This document shows positions 25,124 through 32,685 of a stretch of DNA of 64,000 nucleotides, piece by piece. The position numbers and the translations under genes are program-made. Source of the stretch: Bacillota bacterium (GTDB lineage Bacteria; Bacillota; SHA-98; UBA4971); the NCBI GenBank assembly GCA_030024085.1, contig JASEJE010000001.1, positions 1 through 64,000 on the forward strand, written 5' to 3'. The notes under the pieces are model-generated. The model made no database searches, was not told where the DNA came from, and saw only the letters and a list, made by a program, of their open reading frames with translations. The stretch's first letter is position 1, and every line of letters starts with the position of its first letter.

Positions 25124-25459
25124 TTGACAGGCGACGATACGGAGTGGAGAGAGACCTGCGGTGAAGCGCGGCCGATGGGGCGCGTGAAAACCGTGAAGGG
25201 CACCGTGGCCAGGCTGCGGCTGGACGCCGTGGCGAGCCTGGGTTTCGGGATGTCCCGCACCGCCATGGCCGAGGAGATCCGCCGAGGGCGCGTGACGGTG
25301 AACGGCGCAAGAAGGCTCGACCCGTCGTTTGCGGTGAAGCCTGCTGACGTGATGACGCTTGAAGGCCGGGGTAGCGCGAGGCTTGCCGGGCTGGCGGGCG
25401 AGACCCGCAAGGGGCGCACTGTCATCACTCTCGAGCGAGAGGTGGGCGAGCGGCCGTGA
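25124..25459 (+). CDS. S4-domain RNA-binding protein, short YlmH-like
   Basis: About 111 residues carrying a single S4 domain (RLRLDAVASLGFGMSRTAMAEEIRRGRVTVNGARRLDPSFAVKPADVMTLEGRG). In related genomes the gene after sepF/ylmG is ylmH, which has an additional N-terminal region of about 170 residues. Only the S4 part is present here. TTG 25124 was chosen because AAGGAG lies 10 bp upstream; TTG 25091 and ATG 25175 are alternatives. It overlaps the next gene by 4 bp. A ribosome-associated function like YlmH is possible but unproven. Confidence 0.7.
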   Translation: MTGDDTEWRETCGEARPMGRVKTVKGTVARLRLDAVASLGFGMSRTAMAEEIRRGRVTVNGARRLDPSFAVKPADVMTLEGRGSARLAGLAGETRKGRTVITLEREVGERP

Positions 25460-25797
25460 GCGAGGCCGAGACGAAGCGTCGGGGCCAGGGTCCGGCCCAG
25501 GCCCAGGCCCAGGCCGAGACTCAGGCCAAGGCTCAGGGCCCGGGCCGCGGCCGGGAGAGAAGGATAGCAGTGGTGGGCATACTCGTCGAGGACAGGCTGC
25601 AGGCAGCGCCGAAGGTCAACGAGGTTCTCGGGCTTCATGCCGACATGATCCTCGGGCGCATGGGCGTGCCATACCGCGAGAAGGACGTTGCCGTCATAGC
25701 CCTTATCGTTGACGGTACAACCGACGAGATCGGAAGCCTCACGGGCAGACTCGGCAGCATCAAGGGCGTCAAGGTGAGATCGGCCGTGACGACCTGA
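25456..25797 (+). CDS. TM1266-type iron-only hydrogenase system regulator-like protein
   Basis: 113 residues. Residues 36-113 form an ACT-like fold (RRIAVVGILVEDRLQAAPKVNEVLGLHADMILGRMGVPYREKDVAVIALIVDGTTDEIGSLTGRLGSIKGVKVRSAV) typical of the putative regulator found with [FeFe]-hydrogenase maturation genes. No hydrogenase genes are in the window. The first 35 residues are an Ala-Gln repeat (AQAQAQAETQAKAQ) encoded by GCCCAG hexanucleotides and look like a recent expansion. The GTG start overlaps the previous gene. Confidence 0.8.
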   Translation: MSEAETKRRGQGPAQAQAQAETQAKAQGPGRGRERRIAVVGILVEDRLQAAPKVNEVLGLHADMILGRMGVPYREKDVAVIALIVDGTTDEIGSLTGRLGSIKGVKVRSAVTT

Positions 25798-25798
25798 A

Positions 25799-26113
25799 AT
25801 GGGGGCGATGGGCACGGTATCCGGTAGAACAGGCGTCGAGAGAGCGAGGCTCAGTGTCAGGGTGAAGCCCCGCTCTTCTGTTTCAGAGGTGGTCGGGGTC
25901 GAGGGCGGCGCGCTCGTGGTTCGGGTGGCCGCTCCGCCCGTGGACGGGCGGGCCAACCGCGCCGTGTGCGACCTTGTGGCAGGGCTCGTCGGAGTTGGCA
26001 AGTCCTCCGTCACGGTCGAGAGAGGGGAGCGGTCACGGGACAAGGTTGTCGCCGTGGAAGGCATCTCGCAGGACCGGGTCGATGAGGTGCTAGCCGCACT
26101 AAAGCGCGGATAA
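25799..26113 (+). CDS. DUF167/YggU family protein
   Basis: 104 residues with the DUF167 pattern RLSVRVKPRSSVSEVVGVEGGALVVRVAAPPVDGRANRAVCDLVAGLVGVGKSSVTVERGERSRDKVV. The family is small, conserved and of unknown function, commonly encoded beside yggS/ylm genes, as here. It starts 1 bp after the preceding stop. Confidence 0.9.
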   Translation: MGAMGTVSGRTGVERARLSVRVKPRSSVSEVVGVEGGALVVRVAAPPVDGRANRAVCDLVAGLVGVGKSSVTVERGERSRDKVVAVEGISQDRVDEVLAALKRG

Positions 26114-26170
26114 CCAGGGCACACTAAGTATGGCGCCATAAGTTTGCGCCATCTTCGCTGACGGTGTTGG

Positions 26171-26333
26171 GGTTGCCGGTGCTTGCTAGGGCGGGGCGCC
26201 TGGGATTTGGCTAGCCCGCGCGCCAAATTCGAACGAGGCTCACTGCACGCGCCGTCCCCGGAGGGCAACACCGGCAACCCTGGCGAGGACCTGCGCGCTG
26301 AAAAGTAGCGCGAACTTGTGGCGATCTACTTAG
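26171..26333 (+). repeat. Dispersed hairpin repeat, copy with conserved tail
   Basis: Outer 11-bp inverted repeat GGTTGCCGGTG (26171-26181) and CACCGGCAACC (26269-26279), inner inverted repeat ATTTGGC (26205-26211) and GCCAAAT (26222-26228). The tail to about 26333 is nearly identical to the tail of the copy at the window start. It lies between the DUF167 and DUF5665 genes. Confidence 0.85.
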
Positions 26334-26376
26334 GTGAGGGCATCGGCACCAAGTCTTGGCGGAAAGACCGGGGACG

Positions 26377-26703
26377 ATGGAGAAAAAGCGAGTAGAGGGC
26401 AGAGCTACCATTGACCAGGACACGGCGAATACGCTCATCCGTCGCATCGCTGATCTATCGCTTGCGATGGACAAGATGAACATCGCAGAATACGTCGAGT
26501 TCCTCCGCAATCCCCGGCGTATCATCTATGTGAACTTCCTCGGCGGGCTTGCCCGGGGATTCGGGATCGGCATCGGCGCAACGGTCTTGGCTGCCGTCTT
26601 CCTCCTCGTGCTGTCGCGCCTGGTGCAGCTCAACCTCCCGGTGATCGGCAGGTTCATTGCGGAGATCGTAAGGATAGTCTCAGATCATCTCAAGGTCAGA
26701 TGA
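26377..26703 (+). CDS. DUF5665-like small membrane protein
   Basis: 108 residues with one or two hydrophobic segments (NFLGGLARGFGIGIGATVLAAVFLLVLSRLV, about residues 50-80). The preceding amphipathic region NIAEYVEFLRNPRRIIYVNFLGGLARG is characteristic of the DUF5665 family of spore-forming Bacillota. Function unknown. ATG 26377 was preferred to an upstream TTG. Confidence 0.75.
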   Translation: MEKKRVEGRATIDQDTANTLIRRIADLSLAMDKMNIAEYVEFLRNPRRIIYVNFLGGLARGFGIGIGATVLAAVFLLVLSRLVQLNLPVIGRFIAEIVRIVSDHLKVR

Positions 26704-26802
26704 TGAACCCGGCGACGCCCCGCCCAGGGTCGGCCGACCTGAAGGCGGACTGTTTGTATCGGAGCATGCCGGGGCGATATCCGGAAGCGGGAGTTGACAG
26801 GA

Positions 26803-27474
26803 ATGGATAGGGAAACCCAGGAGAGGTTTCTCCGAAGGCTTTTGAAAGAACGAGAGCGGCTCCTGCGCCGTATCGGCTTCCTCGAGGGGCGGGGTAGCCA
26901 CGGCGGGCTCGACATGTCGATGCAAGACTCCATCGGCGAGTTCTCGCTATACGACAACCACCCGGCCGATATCGGCAGCGAGCTCTTCGAGCGAGCAAAG
27001 GACCTCAAGTTCCGTGATGACGCCCGGGTGCTCCTCAAGCTCATCGACCAGGCCGTCGAGAGGGTGAAGTCCGGCGTGTACGGGACGTGCGAGCGTTGCG
27101 GGCGGGAGATCGACCCGGAGAGGCTCGAGGTGATCCCGTACGCGGCAGTGTGCGGTCAGTGCCAGGAGGAAGTCGAGCGCGAGATCCCCGTGCGGCGGGT
27201 GCGTCCCATAGAGGAGGAGGCCATCGGACGACCGTTCGGCGGACACATCCTGGACGGGAAGACCCCGGGGCTGGATGGAGAGGACATCTGGCAGGACGCG
27301 GCGCGCTACGGCACGTCCAACACACCTCAGGATGTCCCCGGGGCAGAGGAATACGGCGAGGTGTTCATAGACGCGGACGAGGTCGAGGGCGCGGTTGAGC
27401 AGGTGGACCTCATCATGGCAGAAGATCCAGACGAAATCCCGCCCGACCCTGACGCGCCCAGACGCCGTCCTTGA
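26803..27474 (+). CDS. TraR/DksA-type zinc-finger protein, YteA family
   Basis: 223 residues. N-terminal coiled region (RFLRRLLKERERLLRRIGFLE), conserved ELSLYDNHPADIGSE-like block (here EFSLYDNHPADIGSELFER) and a C4 zinc finger CERCGREIDPERLEVIPYAAVCGQC. This is the YteA arrangement of sporulating Bacillota. The C-terminal 90 residues are acidic. ATG 26803 follows GCGGGAG at 9 bp. It may act as a sporulation-phase RNA polymerase or general stress regulator, by analogy with DksA; the role is not established. Confidence 0.85.
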   Translation: MDRETQERFLRRLLKERERLLRRIGFLEGRGSHGGLDMSMQDSIGEFSLYDNHPADIGSELFERAKDLKFRDDARVLLKLIDQAVERVKSGVYGTCERCGREIDPERLEVIPYAAVCGQCQEEVEREIPVRRVRPIEEEAIGRPFGGHILDGKTPGLDGEDIWQDAARYGTSNTPQDVPGAEEYGEVFIDADEVEGAVEQVDLIMAEDPDEIPPDPDAPRRRP

Positions 27475-27499
27475 AAGCCCCCAGCGTATGTGGTACAAT
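27471..27499 (+). promoter_or_regulatory. Sigma-A-type promoter for lspA-lgt-rluD
   Basis: TTGAAA (27471-27476), 17-bp spacer, TACAAT (27494-27499). The -35 overlaps the stop codon of the YteA gene. The transcript has a leader of about 95 bases before lspA. Confidence 0.7.
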
Positions 27500-27600
27500 A
27501 GCCACGGCAGCCGCGGCGCGCAGGTCGGCGCCGGCGGCGCTGACTGCGTCGAGCGCGCCGACGGTGCCGGTGGCTGTCCATCCGGGTTGGCGGGCGGGGT

Positions 27601-28077
27601 ATGCCGGGAGTGGGCATCAAGGTCCGGCCGTGGCTTCTGGCCGCGGCCGTTGTGGCAATCGACCAGGTGACGAAGGTTCTCGTCGAAAGAGCCATCCCGG
27701 GAGGCGGCGGTTTCGCTGCCCTGGGCGGGGCTGTGCATATCACACACGTGCGCAATCCAGGGTCTGCCTTCGGCGTGTTTGGCTCCACCACTGTCCCGGT
27801 GCTGGTATCGGTGCTGGTGGCGGTGTGGTGGGTCGGCGCGAGCCTGACCGGTGCAGTCCGAAGATACGGCTCCGCGTTCGAGGTGGGGTCAGCGCTGGTG
27901 CTCGGGGGGGCCGTCGGCAACCTCATCGACCGGGTCCGGGTCGGATACGTCATAGATTTCATCGATTTTCGCGTGTGGCCGGTGTTCAATCTTGCGGATG
28001 CTGCTATCACCGCAGGAGCGTTGCTGGTGGTATATGCAATGGTTCGTGGGAGAATCGGGGGGAGGAATAGCGAGTGA
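27601..28077 (+). CDS. lspA: Lipoprotein signal peptidase (signal peptidase II)
   Basis: 158-residue four-segment membrane aspartic protease that removes signal peptides from prolipoproteins after lipidation. Catalytic aspartates lie in GGAVGNLIDRVRVGYVIDF and FNLADAAITAGA; VRNPGSAFGVF is the conserved first block. It overlaps lgt by 4 bp, so the two consecutive steps of lipoprotein maturation are encoded together. Confidence 0.95.
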   Translation: MPGVGIKVRPWLLAAAVVAIDQVTKVLVERAIPGGGGFAALGGAVHITHVRNPGSAFGVFGSTTVPVLVSVLVAVWWVGASLTGAVRRYGSAFEVGSALVLGGAVGNLIDRVRVGYVIDFIDFRVWPVFNLADAAITAGALLVVYAMVRGRIGGRNSE

Positions 28078-28847
28078 GGCCAATACTGTTCCAGATCTGG
28101 AGGATACCGGTCTTTTCGTATGGTTTTCTTCTCGCGATCGCGTTCGTGGTCGGCACCATCCTCGGGGTGAAAGAGGCGAAGCGCAGGGGCATCAATCCTG
28201 ACAAGATAATCGACCTTGCGCTTTACACGTGTATCGCCGGGATCGTCGGGGCGCGGGTGCTGTTCGTTTTGCTCGACATCCCAACCTACTTCCAGGATCC
28301 TGTGAAGATCATCAACCTGAGAGACGGCGGGCTTTCGTTCCAGGGCGGGCTTGCGCTGGCCATTATCGTCGGCATATGGTATGCGCGCCACGAGAAGCTG
28401 AACGCATGGGTTCTCGCGGATCTGGCTGCGCCCATCATCCCGCTGGGCTACGCGCTCGTGCGAGTGGGGTGTCTTCTGAACGGGTGCTGCTACGGTGTTC
28501 CGAGCAGCCTGCCGTGGGCGCTCGCGTGCAAGGCGGGCGACCAGACCCTGCGCCACCCGACGCAAATCTACGCGGCCATCTTGAGCCTGGTCATCTTCGC
28601 CATCCTGTTCAGACTGAGGCACCACAAGAAGTTCCCGGGCTACCTCATGTTCCTCTATGTGGGCCTTTATTCGGTGGCCCGGTTCATCGTGGAGATCTTC
28701 CGGGACGTGCCCAGGATGCTCGGGCCGCTGTCTGTCACGCAGCTTGCCAGCATTGTGGTGGCGTTCGGCGCATTTGCGTGCATCGCCGTTCTATCGTCCG
28801 GGGATGTCCAGCATCAGCAGTCAGGCCAGGTGGCGGGGCGCCAGTAA
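28074..28847 (+). CDS. lgt: Prolipoprotein diacylglyceryl transferase Lgt
   Basis: 257-residue integral membrane enzyme that transfers diacylglycerol from phosphatidylglycerol to the lipobox cysteine. Lgt signature LVRVGCLLNGCCYG near residue 130, GGLSFQGGL near 83, and LRHPTQIYAA near 160 are conserved. About seven hydrophobic segments. GTG start after GGAGG, overlapping lspA. rluD starts 1 bp after its stop. Confidence 0.95.
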   Translation: MRPILFQIWRIPVFSYGFLLAIAFVVGTILGVKEAKRRGINPDKIIDLALYTCIAGIVGARVLFVLLDIPTYFQDPVKIINLRDGGLSFQGGLALAIIVGIWYARHEKLNAWVLADLAAPIIPLGYALVRVGCLLNGCCYGVPSSLPWALACKAGDQTLRHPTQIYAAILSLVIFAILFRLRHHKKFPGYLMFLYVGLYSVARFIVEIFRDVPRMLGPLSVTQLASIVVAFGAFACIAVLSSGDVQHQQSGQVAGRQ

Positions 28848-28848
28848 C

Positions 28849-29763
28849 ATGGACCGACCGCCGGTTGAGCTTCGCGTGGATGAAGCTGACGAGGGCAAGC
28901 GCCTCGACGTGTATGTCGGCGGGCGGCTTGCCCTTTCCCGTTCCGCAGCGCAGCGCCTCATCGGCGAAGGCCGCGGGCTCGTGGGCGGCGAGCCCGCGAA
29001 GGCATCGAGGCGCGTCAGGGCGGGCGATGTGGTGACGGTGACCGTGCCCGAGCCCGAGCCGCTCGATGTCGCGCCCGAGGAGTTGCCCCTCGATATTCTC
29101 TATGAGGACCAGGATATCGTCGTGGTCAACAAACCAAGGGGCCTCGTGGTGCATCCTGCCGCCGGAAACTGGACCGGGACCCTCGTGAACGCCCTGCTCG
29201 CACACTGCAAGGACCTATCGGGAATAGGTGGGAAGATCCGGCCCGGGATAGTCCATCGCCTCGACAAGGACACCTCAGGGGTGATCGTGGCCGCCAAGAA
29301 CGACGCCGCCCACCTTGCGCTCGCGCGCGACCTCAAGGAGCGCGCGGTGGAGAAGACGTATCTCGCCATCGTCCATGGCGTGCCGCATGAGGATAAGGGC
29401 ACCATCGACGCCCCGATCGGGCGGCATCCGACTTACAGAAAGAAGATGGCCGTGCTCCCGCAGGGGCAGGGGCGGCCGGCGGTAACCCACTACGAGGTGG
29501 TGGAACGCCTGTCGGGGTACGCCCTCCTCAGCGTGCATCCTGTCACGGGGAGGACCCACCAGATCCGGGTCCATCTCGCGCACATCGGCCACCCGGTCGT
29601 CGGGGACCCGGTCTACGGGCGCCGCAAGGGGCCCGGCGGCATCGCCGGCCAGGCACTCCACGCCGCATCCCTCAGCCTGACCCACCCGCGCACTGGCGAG
29701 CGGATGCGCTTTGCCGCTCCGCTGCCGGAGGACATGGAGCGTCTGCTGACCCGACTGCGCTAG
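28849..29763 (+). CDS. rluD: 23S rRNA pseudouridine synthase, RluD family
   Basis: 304 residues. N-terminal S4 domain (KRLDVYVGGRLALSRSAAQRLIGEGRGLV, residues 14-75) and pseudouridine synthase domain with catalytic HRLDKDTSGVIVAAK near residue 138 (catalytic Asp) and HQIRVHLAHIGHPVVGDPVYG near 238. RluD-type enzymes modify helix 69 of 23S rRNA. In this lineage it is usually called YlyB. ATG 28849 was chosen because it follows lgt directly and starts the S4 domain. Confidence 0.94.
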   Translation: MDRPPVELRVDEADEGKRLDVYVGGRLALSRSAAQRLIGEGRGLVGGEPAKASRRVRAGDVVTVTVPEPEPLDVAPEELPLDILYEDQDIVVVNKPRGLVVHPAAGNWTGTLVNALLAHCKDLSGIGGKIRPGIVHRLDKDTSGVIVAAKNDAAHLALARDLKERAVEKTYLAIVHGVPHEDKGTIDAPIGRHPTYRKKMAVLPQGQGRPAVTHYEVVERLSGYALLSVHPVTGRTHQIRVHLAHIGHPVVGDPVYGRRKGPGGIAGQALHAASLSLTHPRTGERMRFAAPLPEDMERLLTRLR

Positions 29764-29854
29764 CGTGCCATCTTGACCTCGCCAGGCTCGTCCGTCTCAT
29801 GGACAAGCTCAAGGCCGCGCGCAACAGCGCGCAAGGGCGGGCGCAAACCTTCTC

Positions 29855-29884
29855 TTGACACGCCGTCATGCTGTGTGGTATTGT
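29855..29884 (+). promoter_or_regulatory. Sigma-A-type promoter of the purine operon
   Basis: TTGACA (29855-29860), 18-bp spacer, TATTGT (29879-29884). The start site near 29891 is followed by the riboswitch and terminator and then purE, giving a leader of about 270 bases. Confidence 0.8.
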
Positions 29885-29959
29885 CGTGGCGAGGACAAGC
29901 GAATATCGCCTAGCGTCGGCATCGCCGGCCAGGTGTTCTCAAACGGCGAGGTGGCAGGG

Positions 29960-30102
29960 GGGTGCCGGCGCGCGAGGGAAAGTGCATCTAGGGTTCCACC
30001 CGCGCGGCGCTCGGCGCGTGCGGCGGGGTTAGGTCCGAGCGATGCAGGCCCGCGGCATGTAGCGGCGCTACACCTTGAGGGATAAAAGCCCCGGCGGATA
30101 GG
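29960..30102 (+). promoter_or_regulatory. ykkC-type riboswitch, probably PRPP-sensing (ykkC-2b)
   Basis: The leader carries the ykkC core in order: GAGGGAAAGTGCATCTAGGG, then TTCCAC, a GC-rich stem-loop, GGTCCGAGCGATGCAGGC, a second stem-loop (GCGGCATGTAGCGGCGC), and ACACCTTGAGGGATAAAAGCC. TGCATC (29983-29988) can pair with GATGCA (30041-30046), and TGCCGG (29963-29968) with CCGGCG (30091-30096) as closing helix P1. Subtype 2b binds PRPP and is found ahead of purine genes; subtype 1 binds guanidine and 2a ppGpp. The purine context favours PRPP. P1 shares bases with the terminator, so ligand binding should prevent termination. Confidence 0.78.
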
Positions 30103-30135
30103 TTTCACTCGAAGCCTATCCGCCGGGGCTTTAGC
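30085..30135 (+). terminator. Regulated terminator of the purine leader
   Basis: Perfect 18-bp stem: arms 30085-30102 and 30115-30132 with a 12-base loop, ending in GGGGCTTTAG. Its left arm contains the 3' side of the riboswitch P1 helix, so aptamer folding and terminator formation are mutually exclusive. Confidence 0.88.
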
Positions 30136-30163
30136 ATTTCCTGGGAAGAGGGAGGCGCTGGGG

Positions 30164-30718
30164 ATGAATGAAGATGAGACGCGAGGCAGCGGAACCACTG
30201 CCGAGAGCGGCGACGCCGGGGTCATGGTGATGGTGATGATGGGGAGCGACTCCGACCTTCCGATCATGCGCGAGTGCATTGAGACGCTCAGGGATTTCGG
30301 AGTCTCCCATGAGGTGACGATCACATCCGCTCATCGCTCCCTGGACCGAACCGTCTCCATTACGAAGGAGGCTGGCGCCCGGGGGGTGCGAGTGATCATC
30401 GCTGCTGCGGGAGGCGCAGCGCACCTTGCCGGAGTTGTGGCCGCCGCGACGGTGCTCCCCGTCATCGGTGTGCCGTGCGGCGGCTCTGCGTTGTCCGGGG
30501 TGGACGCGCTGTACTCCACGGTGCAGATGCCGCCTGGGGTGCCGGTAGCGTGCGTGGGCATCAACGCAGCACGAAACGCCGCGCTTCTCGCCATAGCGAT
30601 CCTTGCGACGTCGGATCCGGAGCTCGGCGCAAGGCTCGCCCGTTACCGGCGACGCCTTGCGCAGGAGGTAGAGACGAAGCACAACCGTGTTATAGAGGCG
30701 CTTGCGGCGCCGAAGTGA
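30164..30718 (+). CDS. purE: N5-carboxyaminoimidazole ribonucleotide mutase PurE
   Basis: 184 residues. Class I PurE motifs MMGSDSDLPIMRE (residues 28-40), SAHRSLDRT near 58, AAAGGAAHLAGVVAAAT near 86 and PVIGVPCGGSALSG near 104. It catalyses step 6 of purine synthesis. The first 20 residues are a polar, Asp/Glu/Gly-rich extension. No purK is present in the operon, so CAIR formation may use CO2 non-enzymatically or a distant PurK. First gene after the riboswitch-controlled terminator. Confidence 0.95.
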   Translation: MNEDETRGSGTTAESGDAGVMVMVMMGSDSDLPIMRECIETLRDFGVSHEVTITSAHRSLDRTVSITKEAGARGVRVIIAAAGGAAHLAGVVAAATVLPVIGVPCGGSALSGVDALYSTVQMPPGVPVACVGINAARNAALLAIAILATSDPELGARLARYRRRLAQEVETKHNRVIEALAAPK

Positions 30719-30740
30719 GGTAAGGGGAGGCGCACCGGAC

Positions 30741-31454
30741 ATGACAGAAGGCAACGATCTGGTCTACGAAGGCAAGGCGAAGCGGGTGTATCGCACGCAA
30801 GACCCCCGGCACTATCTCGTCGAGTTCAAGGACGACGCTACGGCCCAGGACGGCCGCAAGCGCGGGACGATCCACGGCAAGGGCGCCGTGAACTGCCAGG
30901 TTTCGGCGGCGCTCTTCTCGTACCTGGCATCGCGTTCCGTACCCACGCATTTCGTAAGGCTCGAGAGCGAGAACACGATGACCGTCCGCAAGCTCTCCAT
31001 GCTTCCACTGGAGGTCGTGGTGAGGAACATCGTCGCAGGTAGCCTTGCCAAGAGGCTTGGGATCGCAGAAGGCACCAGACCAGCGTTCCCGATGGTGGAG
31101 TTCTACTACAAGGACGACGCGCTGGGGGACCCCCTAGTGGTCGAGGACCACATCGTTGCGCTGGGCATCGCCGGCCGAGACGTGGTCGCAAGCCTTCGTG
31201 AGGCGTCAATTGCCGTGAACCGCGAGCTTGCGCCGCACCTTGCCGGGAAGGGCCTCATCCTGGTTGACTTCAAGCTGGAGTTCGGCTGGTGCGACGGCGA
31301 ACTTGCGCTTGGTGACGAGGTCTCGCCTGATACGTGCAGGCTCTGGGACGCCGCCACGGGCGAGCGCCTCGACAAGGATCGCTTCAGGCGGGACATGGGA
31401 GGCGTCGAGGAGGCATACGAGGAGGTCCTCCGGCGGGTCACCGGCAGGGCCTAG
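30741..31454 (+). CDS. purC: Phosphoribosylaminoimidazole-succinocarboxamide synthase PurC (SAICAR synthetase)
   Basis: 237 residues; LVYEGKAKRVYRT start, KDDATAQDGRKRGTIHGKGAVNCQVSA, VVVRNIVAGSLAKRLG and ILVDFKLEFGWCDGELALGDEVSPDTCRLWD are the SAICAR synthetase blocks. ATG 30741 follows GGGGAGG. Step 7 of the pathway. A hairpin repeat separates it from purS. Confidence 0.96.
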   Translation: MTEGNDLVYEGKAKRVYRTQDPRHYLVEFKDDATAQDGRKRGTIHGKGAVNCQVSAALFSYLASRSVPTHFVRLESENTMTVRKLSMLPLEVVVRNIVAGSLAKRLGIAEGTRPAFPMVEFYYKDDALGDPLVVEDHIVALGIAGRDVVASLREASIAVNRELAPHLAGKGLILVDFKLEFGWCDGELALGDEVSPDTCRLWDAATGERLDKDRFRRDMGGVEEAYEEVLRRVTGRA

Positions 31455-31457
31455 GGT

Positions 31458-31649
31458 CTAGGTGTGAGTTCAGAAATCCATGCCGGTTTGGGAGAAGATT
31501 CCGGGTTGCCGGTGCTTGCACGACGGGGCGTCGAGAATTTGGCTAGCCTTAAGCGCCAAATTCGAACGAGGCTCACCGCACGCGCCGTCCCCGGAGGGCA
31601 ACACCGGCAACCCTGGAAAAGTGGCGGTGATTTCTGAACCCACACTTAG
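31458..31649 (+). repeat. Dispersed hairpin repeat inside the purine operon
   Basis: Longest copy. Outer 21-bp arms 31458-31478 and 31629-31649 (two mismatches, containing TTCAGAAATC and GATTTCTGAA), middle arms GGTTGCCGGTG (31504-31514) and CACCGGCAACC (31602-31612), inner arms GAATTTGGC and GCCAAATTC. The whole 192-bp segment can fold as one long hairpin in the transcript between purC and purS. Confidence 0.88.
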
Positions 31650-31684
31650 CAGAGGAATCTCGGAACAGGGGAGGATGGCACGCC

Positions 31685-31951
31685 GTGCAGTTCAAGGCCA
31701 GGGTAAGGGTGACTTTGAAGGAGTCGATACTGGACCCGCAGGGGTCCGCCGTCAAGAGGGCGCTTCATGGCATGAGCCACGATAACGTCCTCGACGTGCG
31801 TATCGGAAAGCATATCGAGCTTACGCTTACAGCGGACGGCCCCGAGTCCGCCAGGCGCCAGGTGCAGGAGATCGCAGAGAAGCTACTCGCCAACCCCGTC
31901 ATCGAGAGATTCTCCTTTGAGCTGTCCGAGGCTGGAGGCGAGGAGCGATGA
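31685..31951 (+). CDS. purS: Phosphoribosylformylglycinamidine synthase subunit PurS
   Basis: 88 residues, the small structural subunit of the three-part FGAM synthetase. [45 protein letters not shown] and the C-terminal [18 protein letters not shown] match PurS. GTG start; overlaps purQ by 4 bp. Confidence 0.95.
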   Translation: MQFKARVRVTLKESILDPQGSAVKRALHGMSHDNVLDVRIGKHIELTLTADGPESARRQVQEIAEKLLANPVIERFSFELSEAGGEER

Positions 31952-32685
31952 AGGTTGGGGTGGTGGTCTTTCCAGGGTCCAATTGCGACGCCGACTGCTA
32001 TCGCGCTGTCGAGTCCTTCGGCGTGGATGTAAGGTACATTTGGTACCAGGACCACAGCCTGGGCGAATGTGACCTCGTGGTCCTGCCCGGCGGGTTCTCG
32101 TACGGGGACTACCTGCGCGCAGGCGCCATAGCGAGGTTCGCTCCGATCATGGACGAGGTCGCCGTGTTCGCGCGGGCGGGCGGCCTCGTCCTTGGCATCT
32201 GCAACGGCTTTCAGGTCCTTCTCGAGTGTGGGCTGCTTCCGGGCGCCATGCTGCCCAACGCGGTCCTGCGGTTCAGGTGCGAGAGCGTGCACCTGCGCGT
32301 GGAAAGCACGCTTTCGCCCTTCACGTGCCTGTGCCGCCCCGGACAGGTGCTCGCCATGCCGATAGCCCATGGCTGGGGCAACTACTATGCGGACGACGCC
32401 ACCCTGGACGAGCTCGAGCGACGCGGGCAGGTCGTGTTTCGCTATGTCAACGAACAGGGTGTCCCCACGTCCGGATCGAACCCCAACGGCTCCTGCCGCT
32501 CCATAGCCGGGATAACGAACGAGCGCGGAAACGTGCTCGGGATGATGCCTCACCCTGAGCGCGCGTGCGAGGCCGTCCTCGGCGGCATCGACGGCAGGTG
32601 GGTTTTCGCGTCGGCTTTCGAATTCCTTTCTGGAGGTGTGGCGCTTGGGCGAATGCATCTGGCGGGAGATGGGGCTCGCCACTGA
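31948..32685 (+). CDS. purQ: Phosphoribosylformylglycinamidine synthase subunit PurQ
   Basis: 245-residue class I glutamine amidotransferase that supplies ammonia to Pur[15 protein letters not shown] start, [19 protein letters not shown], nucleophile Cys in [15 protein letters not shown] near residue 86, and catalytic His/Glu in [10 protein letters not shown] near 200. It overlaps the start of purL. Confidence 0.96.
   Translation: MKVGVVVFPGSNCDADCYRAVESFGVDVRYIWYQDHSLGECDLVVLPGGFSYGDYLRAGAIARFAPIMDEVAVFARAGGLVLGICNGFQVLLECGLLPGAMLPNAVLRFRCESVHLRVESTLSPFTCLCRPGQVLAMPIAHGWGNYYADDATLDELERRGQVVFRYVNEQGVPTSGSNPNGSCRSIAGITNERGNVLGMMPHPERACEAVLGGIDGRWVFASAFEFLSGGVALGRMHLAGDGARH

Noticed and set aside
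29960-30102. Guanidine-I riboswitch or ZTP riboswitch
   Set aside because: The ykkC core is shared by the guanidine class, but the gene controlled is purE, which fits subtype 2b. The ZTP core was not found.
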